Assembly (NCBI RefSeq): GCF_900101125.1
Contig: NZ_FNFL01000001.1
Span: 682,001-746,000, forward strand
Direction of reading: 5' to 3'
DNA: 64,000 nucleotides
Source of the DNA: Sediminibacillus albus
Lineage (GTDB): Bacteria; Bacillota; Bacilli; Bacillales; Amphibacillaceae
Shown: piece after piece, positions 8,218 through 16,993 of the stretch
How the letters are laid out: every line of letters starts with the position of its first letter
How positions within the stretch are numbered: the stretch's first letter is position 1
Made by a program: the position numbers and the translations under genes
The notes under the pieces: generated by a model
Told to the model about the DNA's origin: nothing
Databases searched by the model: none
The model's input: only the letters and a program-made list of their open reading frames with translations

Positions 8218-9717
8218 TTACAGGATGACTCCGTCTTTGAAAATCGAAATCTCTTTAAAGCCGAATTTTTCATTATTAGCTCGCTCTTTACCAGAGGCAA
8301 GATCGATAATATAATCAAAAAATGTATTGGTTAGCTCATCTTTACTCTTTCCTTCTAATAATTGGCCCGCATTGAAGTCAATCCAGTTTTTTTTCTTTTC
8401 GGCCAATGCTGAATTCGTCGAGATTTTGACAGTAGGAACCGGACCGCCAAACGGCGTGCCTCTGCCAGTTGTAAACAGGACGATATGGGCGCCAGATGCA
8501 GCAAGCGCCGTGGTCGAAACCAAATCATTCCCAGGCCCCTGCAGCAAATTCAGTCCGCCGGATGTCATGCGGTCGCCATACGGAAGAACGTCTACTATTT
8601 CACCGAAACCGCCCTTTTGGACATTACCTAGCGACTTTTCTTCCAAAGTTGTGATACCACCTTCTTTATTTCCTGGAGAAGGATTTTCATAGACATTTTG
8701 ACCATGTTTAATAAAGTATTCTTTGAAATCATTTACTAGATCTACAATTTTCCGGAAAGTCATTTCATCTTTAGCCCTGCCCATCAAGATTGTTTCAGCT
8801 CCGAACATCTCCGGCACTTCTGTCAACACAGTAGAGCCTCCATAAGAGATTAATTTATCGGAGAATGAACCTAACAGGGGATTTCCGGTAATCCCGGAGA
8901 AACCGTCAGACCCTCCGCATTTCAAGCCCACTTTCAGCTTGGAAACCGGAACAGCCTTTCTTTTAAAAGATTTTGCATAGTCTGCCAGCTGCTCAATGAG
9001 TTCGAGTGAATCTTCTATTTCATCCTCCGCCTCCTGAACACCGATAAACTTGACCCGGTCTTCATCATAATCTCCGATTACTTTTTTAAATTCGGATATA
9101 TAATTGTTTTCACAGCCCAACCCCATTACCAGAACTCCGGCGGCATTAGGGTGGTGGACTAAATTGCTAAGAATTTTTTGTGTATTGTGGAGGTCATCGC
9201 CAAGCTGGGAACAGCCGAACAGATGTGAAAAATGATAAACGCCGTCAATATGATCATCCCTATATTGTTCATCTGCCATTTTAGCGACGATTTCTGCCGT
9301 CTTATTGATACATCCAACCGTATTGATAATCCATACTTCATTGCGAATGCCGACTTCGCCATTTTTCCTGACATAGCCTGCAAATGTGCGCTCACCTGTG
9401 CATTGGCTGGTTACCTTGTCGTTCGTTGGCTGATAGACATAATCAAGGGTGCCATCTAAATTGGTGACCACATTATGGGTGTGAATCCAGTCACCGATGT
9501 CGATAGGCTCTTTAGCCTGACCGATTGGGTACCCATACTTGATAACGTTTTCATTTTTTCCGATTGGTTTTCTTGCAATCTTATGGCCGGCAGGAATAGC
9601 TGCGTTAACCGTTATTGTTTGCCCGTCTGCGGTTATTTTTTCACCAGCCGCCAAATCCTTGAGAGCAATCGCTACATTATCTCTACTCTGGATGATAATC
9701 GTTGACTCGTTCATCAT
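8218..9717 (-). CDS. uxaA: Altronate dehydratase
   Basis: Dehydrates D-altronate to KDG. The 499-residue protein has a short N-terminal SAF-type domain (about residues 1-95, including VAIALKDLAAGEKI) and the large C-terminal UxaA domain with conserved LKCGGSDGFSGI, metal-site cysteines and FTTGRGTPFGGP. The reading frame is open further upstream, but the ATG pair at 9712-9717 follows an AGGAGG ribosome binding site and gives the family's normal N-terminus; the upstream extension would cross the promoter. First gene of the uxaA-uxaB unit, controlled by the palindromic operator at 9745-9768. Confidence 0.95.
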   Translation of the reverse strand: MMNESTIIIQSRDNVAIALKDLAAGEKITADGQTITVNAAIPAGHKIARKPIGKNENVIKYGYPIGQAKEPIDIGDWIHTHNVVTNLDGTLDYVYQPTNDKVTSQCTGERTFAGYVRKNGEVGIRNEVWIINTVGCINKTAEIVAKMADEQYRDDHIDGVYHFSHLFGCSQLGDDLHNTQKILSNLVHHPNAAGVLVMGLGCENNYISEFKKVIGDYDEDRVKFIGVQEAEDEIEDSLELIEQLADYAKSFKRKAVPVSKLKVGLKCGGSDGFSGITGNPLLGSFSDKLISYGGSTVLTEVPEMFGAETILMGRAKDEMTFRKIVDLVNDFKEYFIKHGQNVYENPSPGNKEGGITTLEEKSLGNVQKGGFGEIVDVLPYGDRMTSGGLNLLQGPGNDLVSTTALAASGAHIVLFTTGRGTPFGGPVPTVKISTNSALAEKKKNWIDFNAGQLLEGKSKDELTNTFFDYIIDLASGKERANNEKFGFKEISIFKDGVIL

Positions 9718-9744
9718 TAGCCTCCTGTAAAAAGTTATTTGATA

Positions 9745-9768
9745 AATAATAACAACGTTGTTATTATT
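9745..9768. promoter_or_regulatory. Uronate regulator operator at uxaA (24-base perfect palindrome)
   Basis: A perfect 24-base palindrome centred on AACAACGTTGTT (9751-9762) and extended on both sides by alternating A/T. It overlaps the -10 element and start point of the uxaA promoter. The same core occurs at 9828-9837 and 26341-26352. CG-centred palindromes are typical of LacI-family operators, and a LacI gene is divergent here. Binding is inferred. Confidence 0.8.
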
Positions 9769-9794
9769 ATAGTGCGGACACAATATTCTGTCAA
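9766..9794 (-). promoter_or_regulatory. SigA promoter of uxaA-uxaB
   Basis: Consensus promoter on the minus strand: TTGACA (9789-9794), 17-base spacer, TATAAT (9766-9771). The operator covers the -10 box, so a bound repressor would block initiation. Confidence 0.88.
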
Positions 9795-9827
9795 TGCAGC
9801 GACCGGGATTCGGCTGTCCGACACAGA

Positions 9828-9837
9828 ACAACGTTGT
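9828..9837. promoter_or_regulatory. Second copy of the uronate operator, at the LacI gene promoter
   Basis: ACAACGTTGT, the core of the palindrome at 9745-9768, overlapping the -35 box of the plus-strand promoter of the LacI gene. It suggests autoregulation, and with the first site 77 bases away could allow looping. Confidence 0.65.
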
Positions 9838-9862
9838 CTTTCCTGGTTGCGGCATATATACT
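9834..9862 (+). promoter_or_regulatory. Promoter of the LacI-family gene
   Basis: TTGTCT (9834-9839) and TATACT (9857-9862) with 17 bases between them, 33 bases ahead of the ATG at 9896. Confidence 0.55.
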
Positions 9863-9895
9863 TGTTACAAAATCACCAGGAGATGGAGGAGTACT

Positions 9896-10915
9896 ATGGG
9901 AGTTACAATCAAAGATATAGCTAAATCTGCCGGGGTCAGTTATTCGACTGTCTCTAAGGCATTACGTGACAGCCCTCTTGTAAAGGAACCGACCAAAAAA
10001 CGGATTATCGACATCGCCGGCCAGTTAGGTTACCAGCCAAATGCGGCCGCACGCAGTCTAGTATCAAAAAAGTCGCATACCATCGGGATAGTCTGGCCGA
10101 CCATTGAGAGAGCAGCACATGCTGCTTTGATTACCAGCTTAAACCAACGGTTAGAACAGCTATCCTACACTACCTTAATTTCGATAAATGAAATGGAATT
10201 TGCTATTAACACTTTTAATAGGTACCAGGTCGATGCCATTCTTGCCTTTGATGATGGCGAAAATATCCACAACTATCAGTCGACTGTACCAATTGTCAGC
10301 TATGGTATTGCAAATTCTGCCTCAGTGTATCCCACAGTTGATGCCAATCGAAGAAAGGCCATTCAGACTGCGGTTGAATATCTTGGCTCTGCTGGCCATC
10401 AAAAAATCATTTATATCGGAGATATGTTGGGAGAGGATCGATTACAACAGGAAAAAACAACTGGCTTTAAACAAGCGATGACCGGATTATACCCCGCGGA
10501 CGACGTTAGCAGCAGGCTTATACAAGTAGCAGGATTAGAGCAATATGACGGATATGCTGCTGCCAGGGAGGTCTTTGAAGCCCAAGAGCTTCCGACAGCA
10601 ATCGTGAGCGGCAGCCACGACCTCACACGAGGGATATTGCGGGCCGTTCATGAGAAAGGATTGTCGATACCGAATGATATCTCCATCATCAGTTATGATA
10701 ACCTGCCAGAAAGTGATGACATGGAAGTCCCATTATCGACTGTCGGGGTCCCGCTTGCTGCCATCTCAGACAAGCTGGCGGATGTATTAATGGCGACAAT
10801 TCAACAGGAAAACACGGATACTGCCATTTACCTTGAACCAGAATTGAAAATATCAGGTTCAAGCAGGAAACTGGATGATAGTGCTGTCAGCAGAGGAGAA
10901 GCTTATCATGGTTAA
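9896..10915 (+). CDS. LacI-family repressor of uronate genes (ExuR/KdgR type)
   Basis: A 339-residue transcription factor. The helix-turn-helix is in the first 25 residues (VTIKDIAKSAGVSYSTVSKAL), the hinge follows, and a periplasmic-binding-protein-like effector domain starts near residue 60. The frame is open upstream, but the ATG at 9896 follows a GGAGGAG site and starts at the normal family position. It is divergent from uxaA and flanked by copies of a CG-centred palindrome, so it most likely represses uxaAB, itself and the distant operon at 22953-26306. The inducer is probably a hexuronate or KDG, which is inference from context. Confidence 0.87.
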   Translation: MGVTIKDIAKSAGVSYSTVSKALRDSPLVKEPTKKRIIDIAGQLGYQPNAAARSLVSKKSHTIGIVWPTIERAAHAALITSLNQRLEQLSYTTLISINEMEFAINTFNRYQVDAILAFDDGENIHNYQSTVPIVSYGIANSASVYPTVDANRRKAIQTAVEYLGSAGHQKIIYIGDMLGEDRLQQEKTTGFKQAMTGLYPADDVSSRLIQVAGLEQYDGYAAAREVFEAQELPTAIVSGSHDLTRGILRAVHEKGLSIPNDISIISYDNLPESDDMEVPLSTVGVPLAAISDKLADVLMATIQQENTDTAIYLEPELKISGSSRKLDDSAVSRGEAYHG

Positions 10916-11070
10916 AGGAAGTTTTCCTCTCTGGACACCCTGTACTTCCCGTTGACGGCTCGATAGCACCTCATCCCGAATTGGAGTAAACCTGCCATGT
11001 GTCAGGGAGCTCCGAATTTTCAGCGTATCGCCAGAGCGAGCAGTTTAAAAGAAAAAGGAGATGAGATGAT

Positions 11071-11904
11071 ATGTCCATTGGTGTATTGGCACATCTATTT
11101 GGCAGATTGCCCTATCAGCAACTTGCTGAACAAGTTGGCCAGGCAGGTTTTTCCCATGTCCAGCTTGCTTTATGGAAAGCAGTTGAATCACCCGATTTTA
11201 GCAGTCCGGGAAAGTTAAGCCCTGGTTTGGCAAGGAATATTAGAGACTCATTTAAGGAACAAGGAGTTTCCATCTCTGTACTAGCATGTTATCTGCATCT
11301 GTTTGACCGGGATAAGCATAAAAGGCAGCGCAACATTGAACGATTCAAAGAATTAATTCGTTATGCTCCGGTGTTTGACTGTCATATAGTTGCAGCAGAG
11401 GTCGGGAAAATGCCTGATGGATTTACAGACGAAGATTGGGAAACGTTGCAGGGAAGCTTACAGGAGCTTACGGAGACAGCGGAAAGATGGGGCGTTTTTA
11501 TTGGAATTGAGCCGGCTAACGACCATTTGATTGGAGACGCTGAAACATTAGACCGGATGTTAAACCAGCTATCTTCCGACAAAATCGGTGTCGTATTAGA
11601 CCCTGGTAACCTGTTGAATGAAAACAATTTCAACCGACAGCAAGAGGTGATCAAACATGCTTTTAACCTGCTCGGAAAACGTGTTATTGCCTGCCACGCC
11701 AAAGACCGGATAATAAGGGAGGGGAAAATTGTTACTGTCCCCCCGGGTCAGGGGCAGTTAGACTACCAATTATATTTCCGGCTGTTGAATAAATGGAAGC
11801 CAGAAACTGATATTATCATGGAAGCCGCCAATACCCCTGAAGAGAGACTTGCTTCCAAAACTTTTCTTAATAAGATGCTGGAAAAAACGAAGCATTCTAC
11901 CTGA
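11071..11904 (+). CDS. Sugar phosphate isomerase/epimerase-like TIM-barrel protein
   Basis: A 277-residue protein of the xylose-isomerase-like/AP-endonuclease-2 superfamily. The expected metal ligands are visible: Glu in GIEPAND, Asp in VLDPGN, His in CHAKD and Glu in MEAAN. A GGAG ribosome binding site precedes the ATG at 11071. It lies 155 bases downstream of the LacI gene on the same strand and may be co-transcribed. Members of this family interconvert or epimerise ketoses, inosose or hydroxypyruvate. In this island a role in sugar-acid isomerisation is plausible, but the substrate cannot be named. Confidence 0.75.
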   Translation: MSIGVLAHLFGRLPYQQLAEQVGQAGFSHVQLALWKAVESPDFSSPGKLSPGLARNIRDSFKEQGVSISVLACYLHLFDRDKHKRQRNIERFKELIRYAPVFDCHIVAAEVGKMPDGFTDEDWETLQGSLQELTETAERWGVFIGIEPANDHLIGDAETLDRMLNQLSSDKIGVVLDPGNLLNENNFNRQQEVIKHAFNLLGKRVIACHAKDRIIREGKIVTVPPGQGQLDYQLYFRLLNKWKPETDIIMEAANTPEERLASKTFLNKMLEKTKHST

Positions 11905-11908
11905 CGGA

Positions 11909-12829
11909 TTAATACATGAGATAGGAAAAATAGATAGTGACTGTCACGGTAAGCATGCTCAATACAGTCGAAGCGAGGACAATTTGGGCGGCTAGTTCAG
12001 GTTCATTCCGGTACTCCTGAGCAATGATAGCACTATTGACAGAACTCGGCATAGCCGAAGATATGAACAGAGCCTGAGCAAGCAATCCTTGATAGCCCAT
12101 ACTCGAGAGCAGGATGCCCGCAATGGCTGGCCCTAAGGCCAGCCTTACCAGCAAACTTACGTAGACGGTTAGCAGCCTTGGATTAAAGGATAACTGGGCG
12201 ACCTGAGCACCCAAAGTCAACAAAGCAATGCCAATCATAGCATTGCCGATATACTCTCCGGGCTTTAACAAAAAGATCGGCAGCTGGATATTTAGCATAT
12301 TTAGCAATATACCTATCGACATTGCGTAAATTGCCGGCATCCGCAGAAGCCCAATAAATGCCCGCAGCTTCCCTTCACCGACCGCTTTCAAGGAAAAAAT
12401 CCCAAATGAATAAGACAGTACGTTCTGAAAGGTCATGACGATTACTTGAATTGTTGCAGCCAGAGAATCCTGTTTAAAAACCAAATCATTGACAGGTATT
12501 CCGTAATTGCCGGAGTTATACAATATAACGCTGTTGATAAACACACCTTCAACACTCTTACTATACTTGCCGATTTTCGCTATCAGCTTAACTAGAATAT
12601 ACAAACAAACGATAAATAATGAAAAAAATCCAAACACCGACCAAAGCATATACAGCGAAAAATCCGACTCATATAAATTAATCAATACAAAACCAGGGCT
12701 CAAAAAATAGATATTCAGCTTGGCAAGTGTATATAAATCTAACACGAATAACTTATGCAGCCAGGCTCCGATGCCAATTAATATGAACACTGGCACAATA
12801 ATATTTAAAAAAATAAAAAGCAATTCCAT
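11909..12829 (-). CDS. AEC-family (auxin efflux carrier-like) transporter
   Basis: About ten hydrophobic membrane segments over 306 residues, with the family's N-terminal helix LLFIFLNIIVPVFILIGIG and the internal pseudo-repeat. The ATG at 12829 follows an AGGTGG site; a GTG five codons upstream lies within that site. Bacterial AEC proteins move malate, malonate or other organic anions. It faces the TIM-barrel gene tail to tail (4 bases apart) and lies after the YesL-like gene on the same strand, separated by a terminator. Possible export of acidic sugars or organic acids is only inference. Confidence 0.78.
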   Translation of the reverse strand: MELLFIFLNIIVPVFILIGIGAWLHKLFVLDLYTLAKLNIYFLSPGFVLINLYESDFSLYMLWSVFGFFSLFIVCLYILVKLIAKIGKYSKSVEGVFINSVILYNSGNYGIPVNDLVFKQDSLAATIQVIVMTFQNVLSYSFGIFSLKAVGEGKLRAFIGLLRMPAIYAMSIGILLNMLNIQLPIFLLKPGEYIGNAMIGIALLTLGAQVAQLSFNPRLLTVYVSLLVRLALGPAIAGILLSSMGYQGLLAQALFISSAMPSSVNSAIIAQEYRNEPELAAQIVLASTVLSMLTVTVTIYFSYLMY

Positions 12830-12866
12830 TGTTTGACCCACCACCTAACCAATTAAAGCTCTAACT

Positions 12867-12916
12867 AAAAAAACAGCATGATTCAGCTAGAAGTCTCCCT
12901 CCACCAAAATCATGCT
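12867..12916 (-). terminator. Terminator after the YesL-like gene
   Basis: Nine-base-pair stem (AGCATGATT at 12875-12883 pairing with 12908-12916), followed on the minus strand by a T-rich run at 12867-12873. It closes the rhamnogalacturonan gene block. Confidence 0.7.
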
Positions 12917-12938
12917 TACAGCTGGCTTGCCCCGCTTT

Positions 12939-13574
12939 TCAGGGGACCCTGCTTGCTACAGCAGCATCCTCCACATTTTCAAAGCATTTAAAGGCGAGCC
13001 ACATATTCAGATGGGCAAACACCGTAAAGCCGAACAAAGGGATGAACCCAGGAAAGCTAATAAAAAAGTAATAAGTCGACAGCGATCCAGCCAGCATCAG
13101 TATTAGGTTTGCAGGGTGTAGGAAGCCGATGATCAAGGCGTGCTTTATGTAAGCAAATACACTTAATTCATAATGGACATAGACAGGCAGAATATAAACT
13201 AAGAGGATAATATACGTTAACCCGATGATGGTCATCAAATAATTCATTATAGTATAAAATCCTCCTTCAAATTGGCGGAAAAAGTGCAAATCAAAATACC
13301 AAACAATCCCAAACCCCGCCAAAATCAACCCCATTCGATTTGCACGGAAGAACTCCTGGCGATAAACCTGCCAGAATATCCGGAAAACAGGCGCATCCTC
13401 CTCTCCTATTAAATGTTTCCGTGATACGGCATACATCGCCACCGTACTGGGAGCTATCCCGAATATTATACCGCCCAGCAATGTACAGCCAATCCAAAGT
13501 AAATTGAGAATAGTGAAATGGGTAATCCACTTACAGAAAACCAACACACCATTCAATAAACGCCCCATTTGCAT
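12939..13574 (-). CDS. yesL: YesL-like (DUF624) membrane protein
   Basis: A 211-residue integral membrane protein with about five hydrophobic helices and the DUF624 start pattern (short N-terminus, helix, Arg/Lys-rich loop near residue 50). In Bacillus subtilis yesL heads the rhamnogalacturonan operon next to yesMN and yesOPQ, and DUF624 proteins commonly accompany such ABC sugar importers. Here it is the last gene of the cluster. Its molecular role is unknown; help in assembling or regulating the transporter is a common guess. The ATG at 13574 has a GGGAGG site. Confidence 0.8.
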   Translation of the reverse strand: MQMGRLLNGVLVFCKWITHFTILNLLWIGCTLLGGIIFGIAPSTVAMYAVSRKHLIGEEDAPVFRIFWQVYRQEFFRANRMGLILAGFGIVWYFDLHFFRQFEGGFYTIMNYLMTIIGLTYIILLVYILPVYVHYELSVFAYIKHALIIGFLHPANLILMLAGSLSTYYFFISFPGFIPLFGFTVFAHLNMWLAFKCFENVEDAAVASRVP

Positions 13575-13628
13575 AGATAAGCCTCCCTGATACCGGCCAT
13601 ACGATTGACCGTTGCTAACACTAGATTA

Positions 13629-14945
13629 CTAGGTTCCGTATTTATCCACGGTTCTACTCCCTACCGTTTGCTGATTTAACAAATCTTCAATTCTGATGGG
13701 CCGGTTCTCCTGTGCTGAACGCCAGACTGCTTCTCCTAAAGTAACTGCATATGCTCCATCTTTACTCCCTGACAAAACTGTATAAGGACGAAGCGGGTCT
13801 TCTCCCATAAATATATCCTCCTGGATAACCGGATCGCCGCCGCCATGCCCCCCATCCCTTTTCAGCACATGAATCGTTTCTTTCGATCCAAAGAGAGGAA
13901 AAAAGTCAATCGTTTGTTCGGGAACAGGAAACGGTACGCGGGAAGGAGCATGAAATTCCGTCGTTTCAATTCGGCCTTTGGTTCCGTTGATTGCCAGCCG
14001 ATATCCTTCGTAAGGAAGAGAAAAGTTGATTGAATAACTCAGCAAAGCCCCTTTATCATACCTGACAGTTGCTGTATAAGTATCTTCGATATTTATCTCA
14101 GAGTCGAACACACATTGGTCAGGCCGATAGCTGGTATAGGCATCCTTCCTGGCCACATCTGAGTCGATATGATCATCTTGAACGATGACACTATTGCTCC
14201 GTGAATTCCATCTCGAGTAATAAGCACAGTCATGCTTCACCTGGCACGTTTTGCAGTGGCGGCCATCTTCCCTAAGCGGGTTATGCTCTCCGTCTGGCCC
14301 ATAATAGTTGAGGGCACCAAAGGCAAAAGCTTCTATCGGACGTTGATCAATCCACCAATTGACTAAATCAAAGTGGTGGGAGGATTTATGAATGGACAAT
14401 CCGCCCGAGAATTCTCTCATTCGATTCCACCGTTGGAAGTAACTGGAGCCGTGGTACGTATCGATATACCAGTTTAAGTCAACAGAGGTAATCCTGCCAA
14501 CCTTTCCTGCCAGTATTAATTCCTTGATCCGCATATGGTAAGGGCTATAACGGTAGTTAAAGGTAACAGTTACGCTTCCCTTGCTTTTCGCTTCGGCATC
14601 CATTACCCGCTTGCTGTCAATTGCTGTTGTCGTCATCGGCTTTTCCGTTATTACATCCAAATCGCACTTTAATGCCTTCAGTATATAATCAACATGCGTA
14701 TCATCCCGACTTGCTACGATAATGGCATCAGGTTTTGTTTCAGCAATCATATGATTAAATTGAGCTTCCGTATATTCCGGCACGTGTTCGATCTCCGGAA
14801 GTTCGGCTTTGCATACCGCAAAACGTTTGGGATCCTTATCAAGCAATCCAACCAACTTACTGGTTGCGGCAAAGCTATCCACCATTGGTTTTATAAACAT
14901 GCCCATCGCACGCTTACTAACACCGCATACTGCGAATTTTCTCAT
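13629..14945 (-). CDS. Gfo/Idh/MocA-family oxidoreductase (YteT-like)
   Basis: NAD(P)-dependent sugar oxidoreductase of 438 residues counted from the ATG at 14945 (GGGAG site upstream; an in-frame GTG lies three codons earlier). It has the N-terminal Rossmann fold and the family motif EKP (about residues 101-103). An unusual Cys-rich stretch, HCKTCQVKHDCAYY, lies in the substrate domain and may bind metal. B. subtilis keeps a relative, yteT, beside the unsaturated rhamnogalacturonyl hydrolase gene yteR, the same pairing as here. The reaction is not known; it may act on a released sugar or glycoside. Confidence 0.8.
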   Translation of the reverse strand: MRKFAVCGVSKRAMGMFIKPMVDSFAATSKLVGLLDKDPKRFAVCKAELPEIEHVPEYTEAQFNHMIAETKPDAIIVASRDDTHVDYILKALKCDLDVITEKPMTTTAIDSKRVMDAEAKSKGSVTVTFNYRYSPYHMRIKELILAGKVGRITSVDLNWYIDTYHGSSYFQRWNRMREFSGGLSIHKSSHHFDLVNWWIDQRPIEAFAFGALNYYGPDGEHNPLREDGRHCKTCQVKHDCAYYSRWNSRSNSVIVQDDHIDSDVARKDAYTSYRPDQCVFDSEINIEDTYTATVRYDKGALLSYSINFSLPYEGYRLAINGTKGRIETTEFHAPSRVPFPVPEQTIDFFPLFGSKETIHVLKRDGGHGGGDPVIQEDIFMGEDPLRPYTVLSGSKDGAYAVTLGEAVWRSAQENRPIRIEDLLNQQTVGSRTVDKYGT

Positions 14946-14995
14946 ATCTCCCACTCCCAGTTAGTATTTTTAAGTCCATCAGGCTTTGCTTCTGT

Positions 14996-16117
14996 TTATA
15001 ACTCGGGCAGCAATGCCTGCATCTCTATACTCGCCAGGATAAAAGAACCGACACCGTGCAGGTCGTTATCTGTTTTCGGGCGGTTGATATAATGGGCAAA
15101 ATCGCCTACCCCTGTTCCGATACAAATTTCCGGCATGATGAAATGTCCTTGCGCATCAAATTTCATGCGTTCCAGCAGCCCACGATACCCTTTAATTGCG
15201 TAAGGCTTAAAACTTTCATCCAGATGCCCTCCGCGGATTGCGCGGGCAATGGTATAAATAAACAATGCCGAGCAGGAAGTTTCTATCCAGTTTCCGTCTG
15301 CTTCCGGTTTATCGACGACTTGATACCACAAGCCTGTATCGGGGTCTTGATAACTAATCAGGCTTGCCGCTAAGTCCTTCAAAGCTGAGGAAATTTCCAT
15401 CTTGGAGGCATGATTATCCGGCAGAAAGCTGAGAATTTCATTAAACGTAATTCCATACCAGCCAATCGCCCTGCCCCAAAATTCCGGCGACTTACCTGTC
15501 TTTTCATCTGCCCATGGTTGAATCTTACTCTCATCCCAGGCATGATGGTACAGTCCTGTCTGTTGGTCTCTCGTATGCCTTCGCATCAATCGCTCCTGCT
15601 CTAGCACCATATCGAGCAGCTCCGGCTCCTCGTATATCTTGGCGTAGTTCATGGCAAATACTCCGCCCATATACAACCCGTCCAGCCACATTTGATACGG
15701 ATAACGATCCTTATGCCAAAAACCCCCATCCGATGTCCTGTTTAGTGTTGGAAACATATTCCTTAACTTAGCTGCAGCAATTCGATAGCGGGGATCCTCT
15801 GTTTGTTGATCGAGTTCGAACAATAGCAACCCTGCTTGAATGGCATCAAGTTCCTTGCGATTCCAGAGGAAATTACCATTTTCATCGATATTATGATCGA
15901 CGTAAACTTTAATGTAGGCAAAATAATTTTGGCCGCCAATTGCCTCCTTTAGCTGGCGCATACTTTCCAGAAAAACTCCTTGGTGATAGTGCCATCTGCC
16001 ATCAGGAGGAAGCTCGGAAGGCTTATATGCAGCCATTAAGGAATCACATGCCGCCTTTCCCCAATCAAGCGGAGTTTTCAACTGCCTATTCGTTTTTGTA
16101 TGATTTGTTAAAACCAT
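14996..16117 (-). CDS. Unsaturated rhamnogalacturonyl hydrolase, GH105 (YteR/YesR-like)
   Basis: Cytoplasmic glycoside hydrolase of 373 residues that removes the 4,5-unsaturated galacturonate from rhamnogalacturonan oligosaccharides left by polysaccharide lyases. It has the (alpha/alpha)6-barrel pattern of GH88/GH105. The catalytic aspartate is Asp146 in YQMWLDGLYMGG and a second conserved Asp91 lies in LDAIQ. There is no signal peptide, consistent with action after import by the ABC transporter encoded directly upstream. Its product would isomerise to the KduI substrate. YteR and YesR cannot be told apart from sequence alone. Confidence 0.9.
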   Translation of the reverse strand: MVLTNHTKTNRQLKTPLDWGKAACDSLMAAYKPSELPPDGRWHYHQGVFLESMRQLKEAIGGQNYFAYIKVYVDHNIDENGNFLWNRKELDAIQAGLLLFELDQQTEDPRYRIAAAKLRNMFPTLNRTSDGGFWHKDRYPYQMWLDGLYMGGVFAMNYAKIYEEPELLDMVLEQERLMRRHTRDQQTGLYHHAWDESKIQPWADEKTGKSPEFWGRAIGWYGITFNEILSFLPDNHASKMEISSALKDLAASLISYQDPDTGLWYQVVDKPEADGNWIETSCSALFIYTIARAIRGGHLDESFKPYAIKGYRGLLERMKFDAQGHFIMPEICIGTGVGDFAHYINRPKTDNDLHGVGSFILASIEMQALLPEL

Positions 16118-16135
16118 TTTTGACCACTCCCTTTC

Positions 16136-16975
16136 TTAAGATTTCAAGCCACTGGTACTGATTCCGTCTACAATATATCTTTGAAAAACAAAAAAGATAA
16201 CAAAAATCGGCAGGATACTGAGCGTGGACATTGCAAACATTGCACCCCAGTTGGTTACCGAGTTAGGGTCGGAAAACAGTTTCAAAGCTAAAGAAACCGG
16301 ATATTTTTCCGGTGTGGACAAATAAATGAGCGGTCCCATAAAGTCATCCCATCGCCAGTAAAAGGAAAAGATCGCCGACGTCATCATTGCCGGTACAATT
16401 AGCGGTACGATTATCCGGTAAAAAATTTGAAAGCTATTACAACCGTCTATTTTTGCTGCTTCATCCAACTCTGTAGGAATTGTACGGATAAACTGCATGA
16501 TCAGGAATATGAAAAACGGTATCCCAAAAAAGGTTGGAAGAATCAATGGTAAGTACGTGTCAATCCAGCCGAACTTATTGAACATAATATACTGGGGGAT
16601 CATTACCATTTCAAACGGGAGCATCATCGTCAGCATCATACAAATAAACCAAACACTTTTACCTGCGAATTTCACCCTGGCAAATCCATAGGCTATGAAA
16701 GTAGAAGAAATGATACTTCCCACTGTGGCTACGACAGAGATGATCGCTGAGTTGATAAAAAACGTACTGAAGGTAATGCCGGCAAATCCTTTCCATCCTG
16801 TTAGATAGTTTTCAAAATGCCAGCCATCCGGGATTAAGGAGTGTGCATCAACGAAAACACTAGAACTTTCTTTTAAAGAACTGCTCACCATCCAGACGAG
16901 GGGATATATCATAATCAACGTAAAGATGATCATAAAGGTATGCTGCAAGGTTTTTTTGGTCTTTGTTTTTTTCAT
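16136..16975 (-). CDS. Carbohydrate ABC transporter permease (MalG/YesQ-like)
   Basis: A 279-residue inner-membrane permease with six hydrophobic helices and the ATPase-coupling loop (EAA motif) ELDEAAKIDGCNSFQIF near residues 180-196. The C-terminus (DGISTSGLKS) matches the usual end of MalG-type subunits. It is 18 bases downstream of the MalF-type gene and precedes the GH105 gene. With its partner and the binding protein it would import rhamnogalacturonan oligosaccharides. No ATPase gene is in the cluster, so a shared MsmX-type ATPase is likely; this is inference from B. subtilis. Confidence 0.9.
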   Translation of the reverse strand: MKKTKTKKTLQHTFMIIFTLIMIYPLVWMVSSSLKESSSVFVDAHSLIPDGWHFENYLTGWKGFAGITFSTFFINSAIISVVATVGSIISSTFIAYGFARVKFAGKSVWFICMMLTMMLPFEMVMIPQYIMFNKFGWIDTYLPLILPTFFGIPFFIFLIMQFIRTIPTELDEAAKIDGCNSFQIFYRIIVPLIVPAMMTSAIFSFYWRWDDFMGPLIYLSTPEKYPVSLALKLFSDPNSVTNWGAMFAMSTLSILPIFVIFFVFQRYIVDGISTSGLKS

Positions 16976-16993
16976 TACCGTCTTCTCCTTTCC

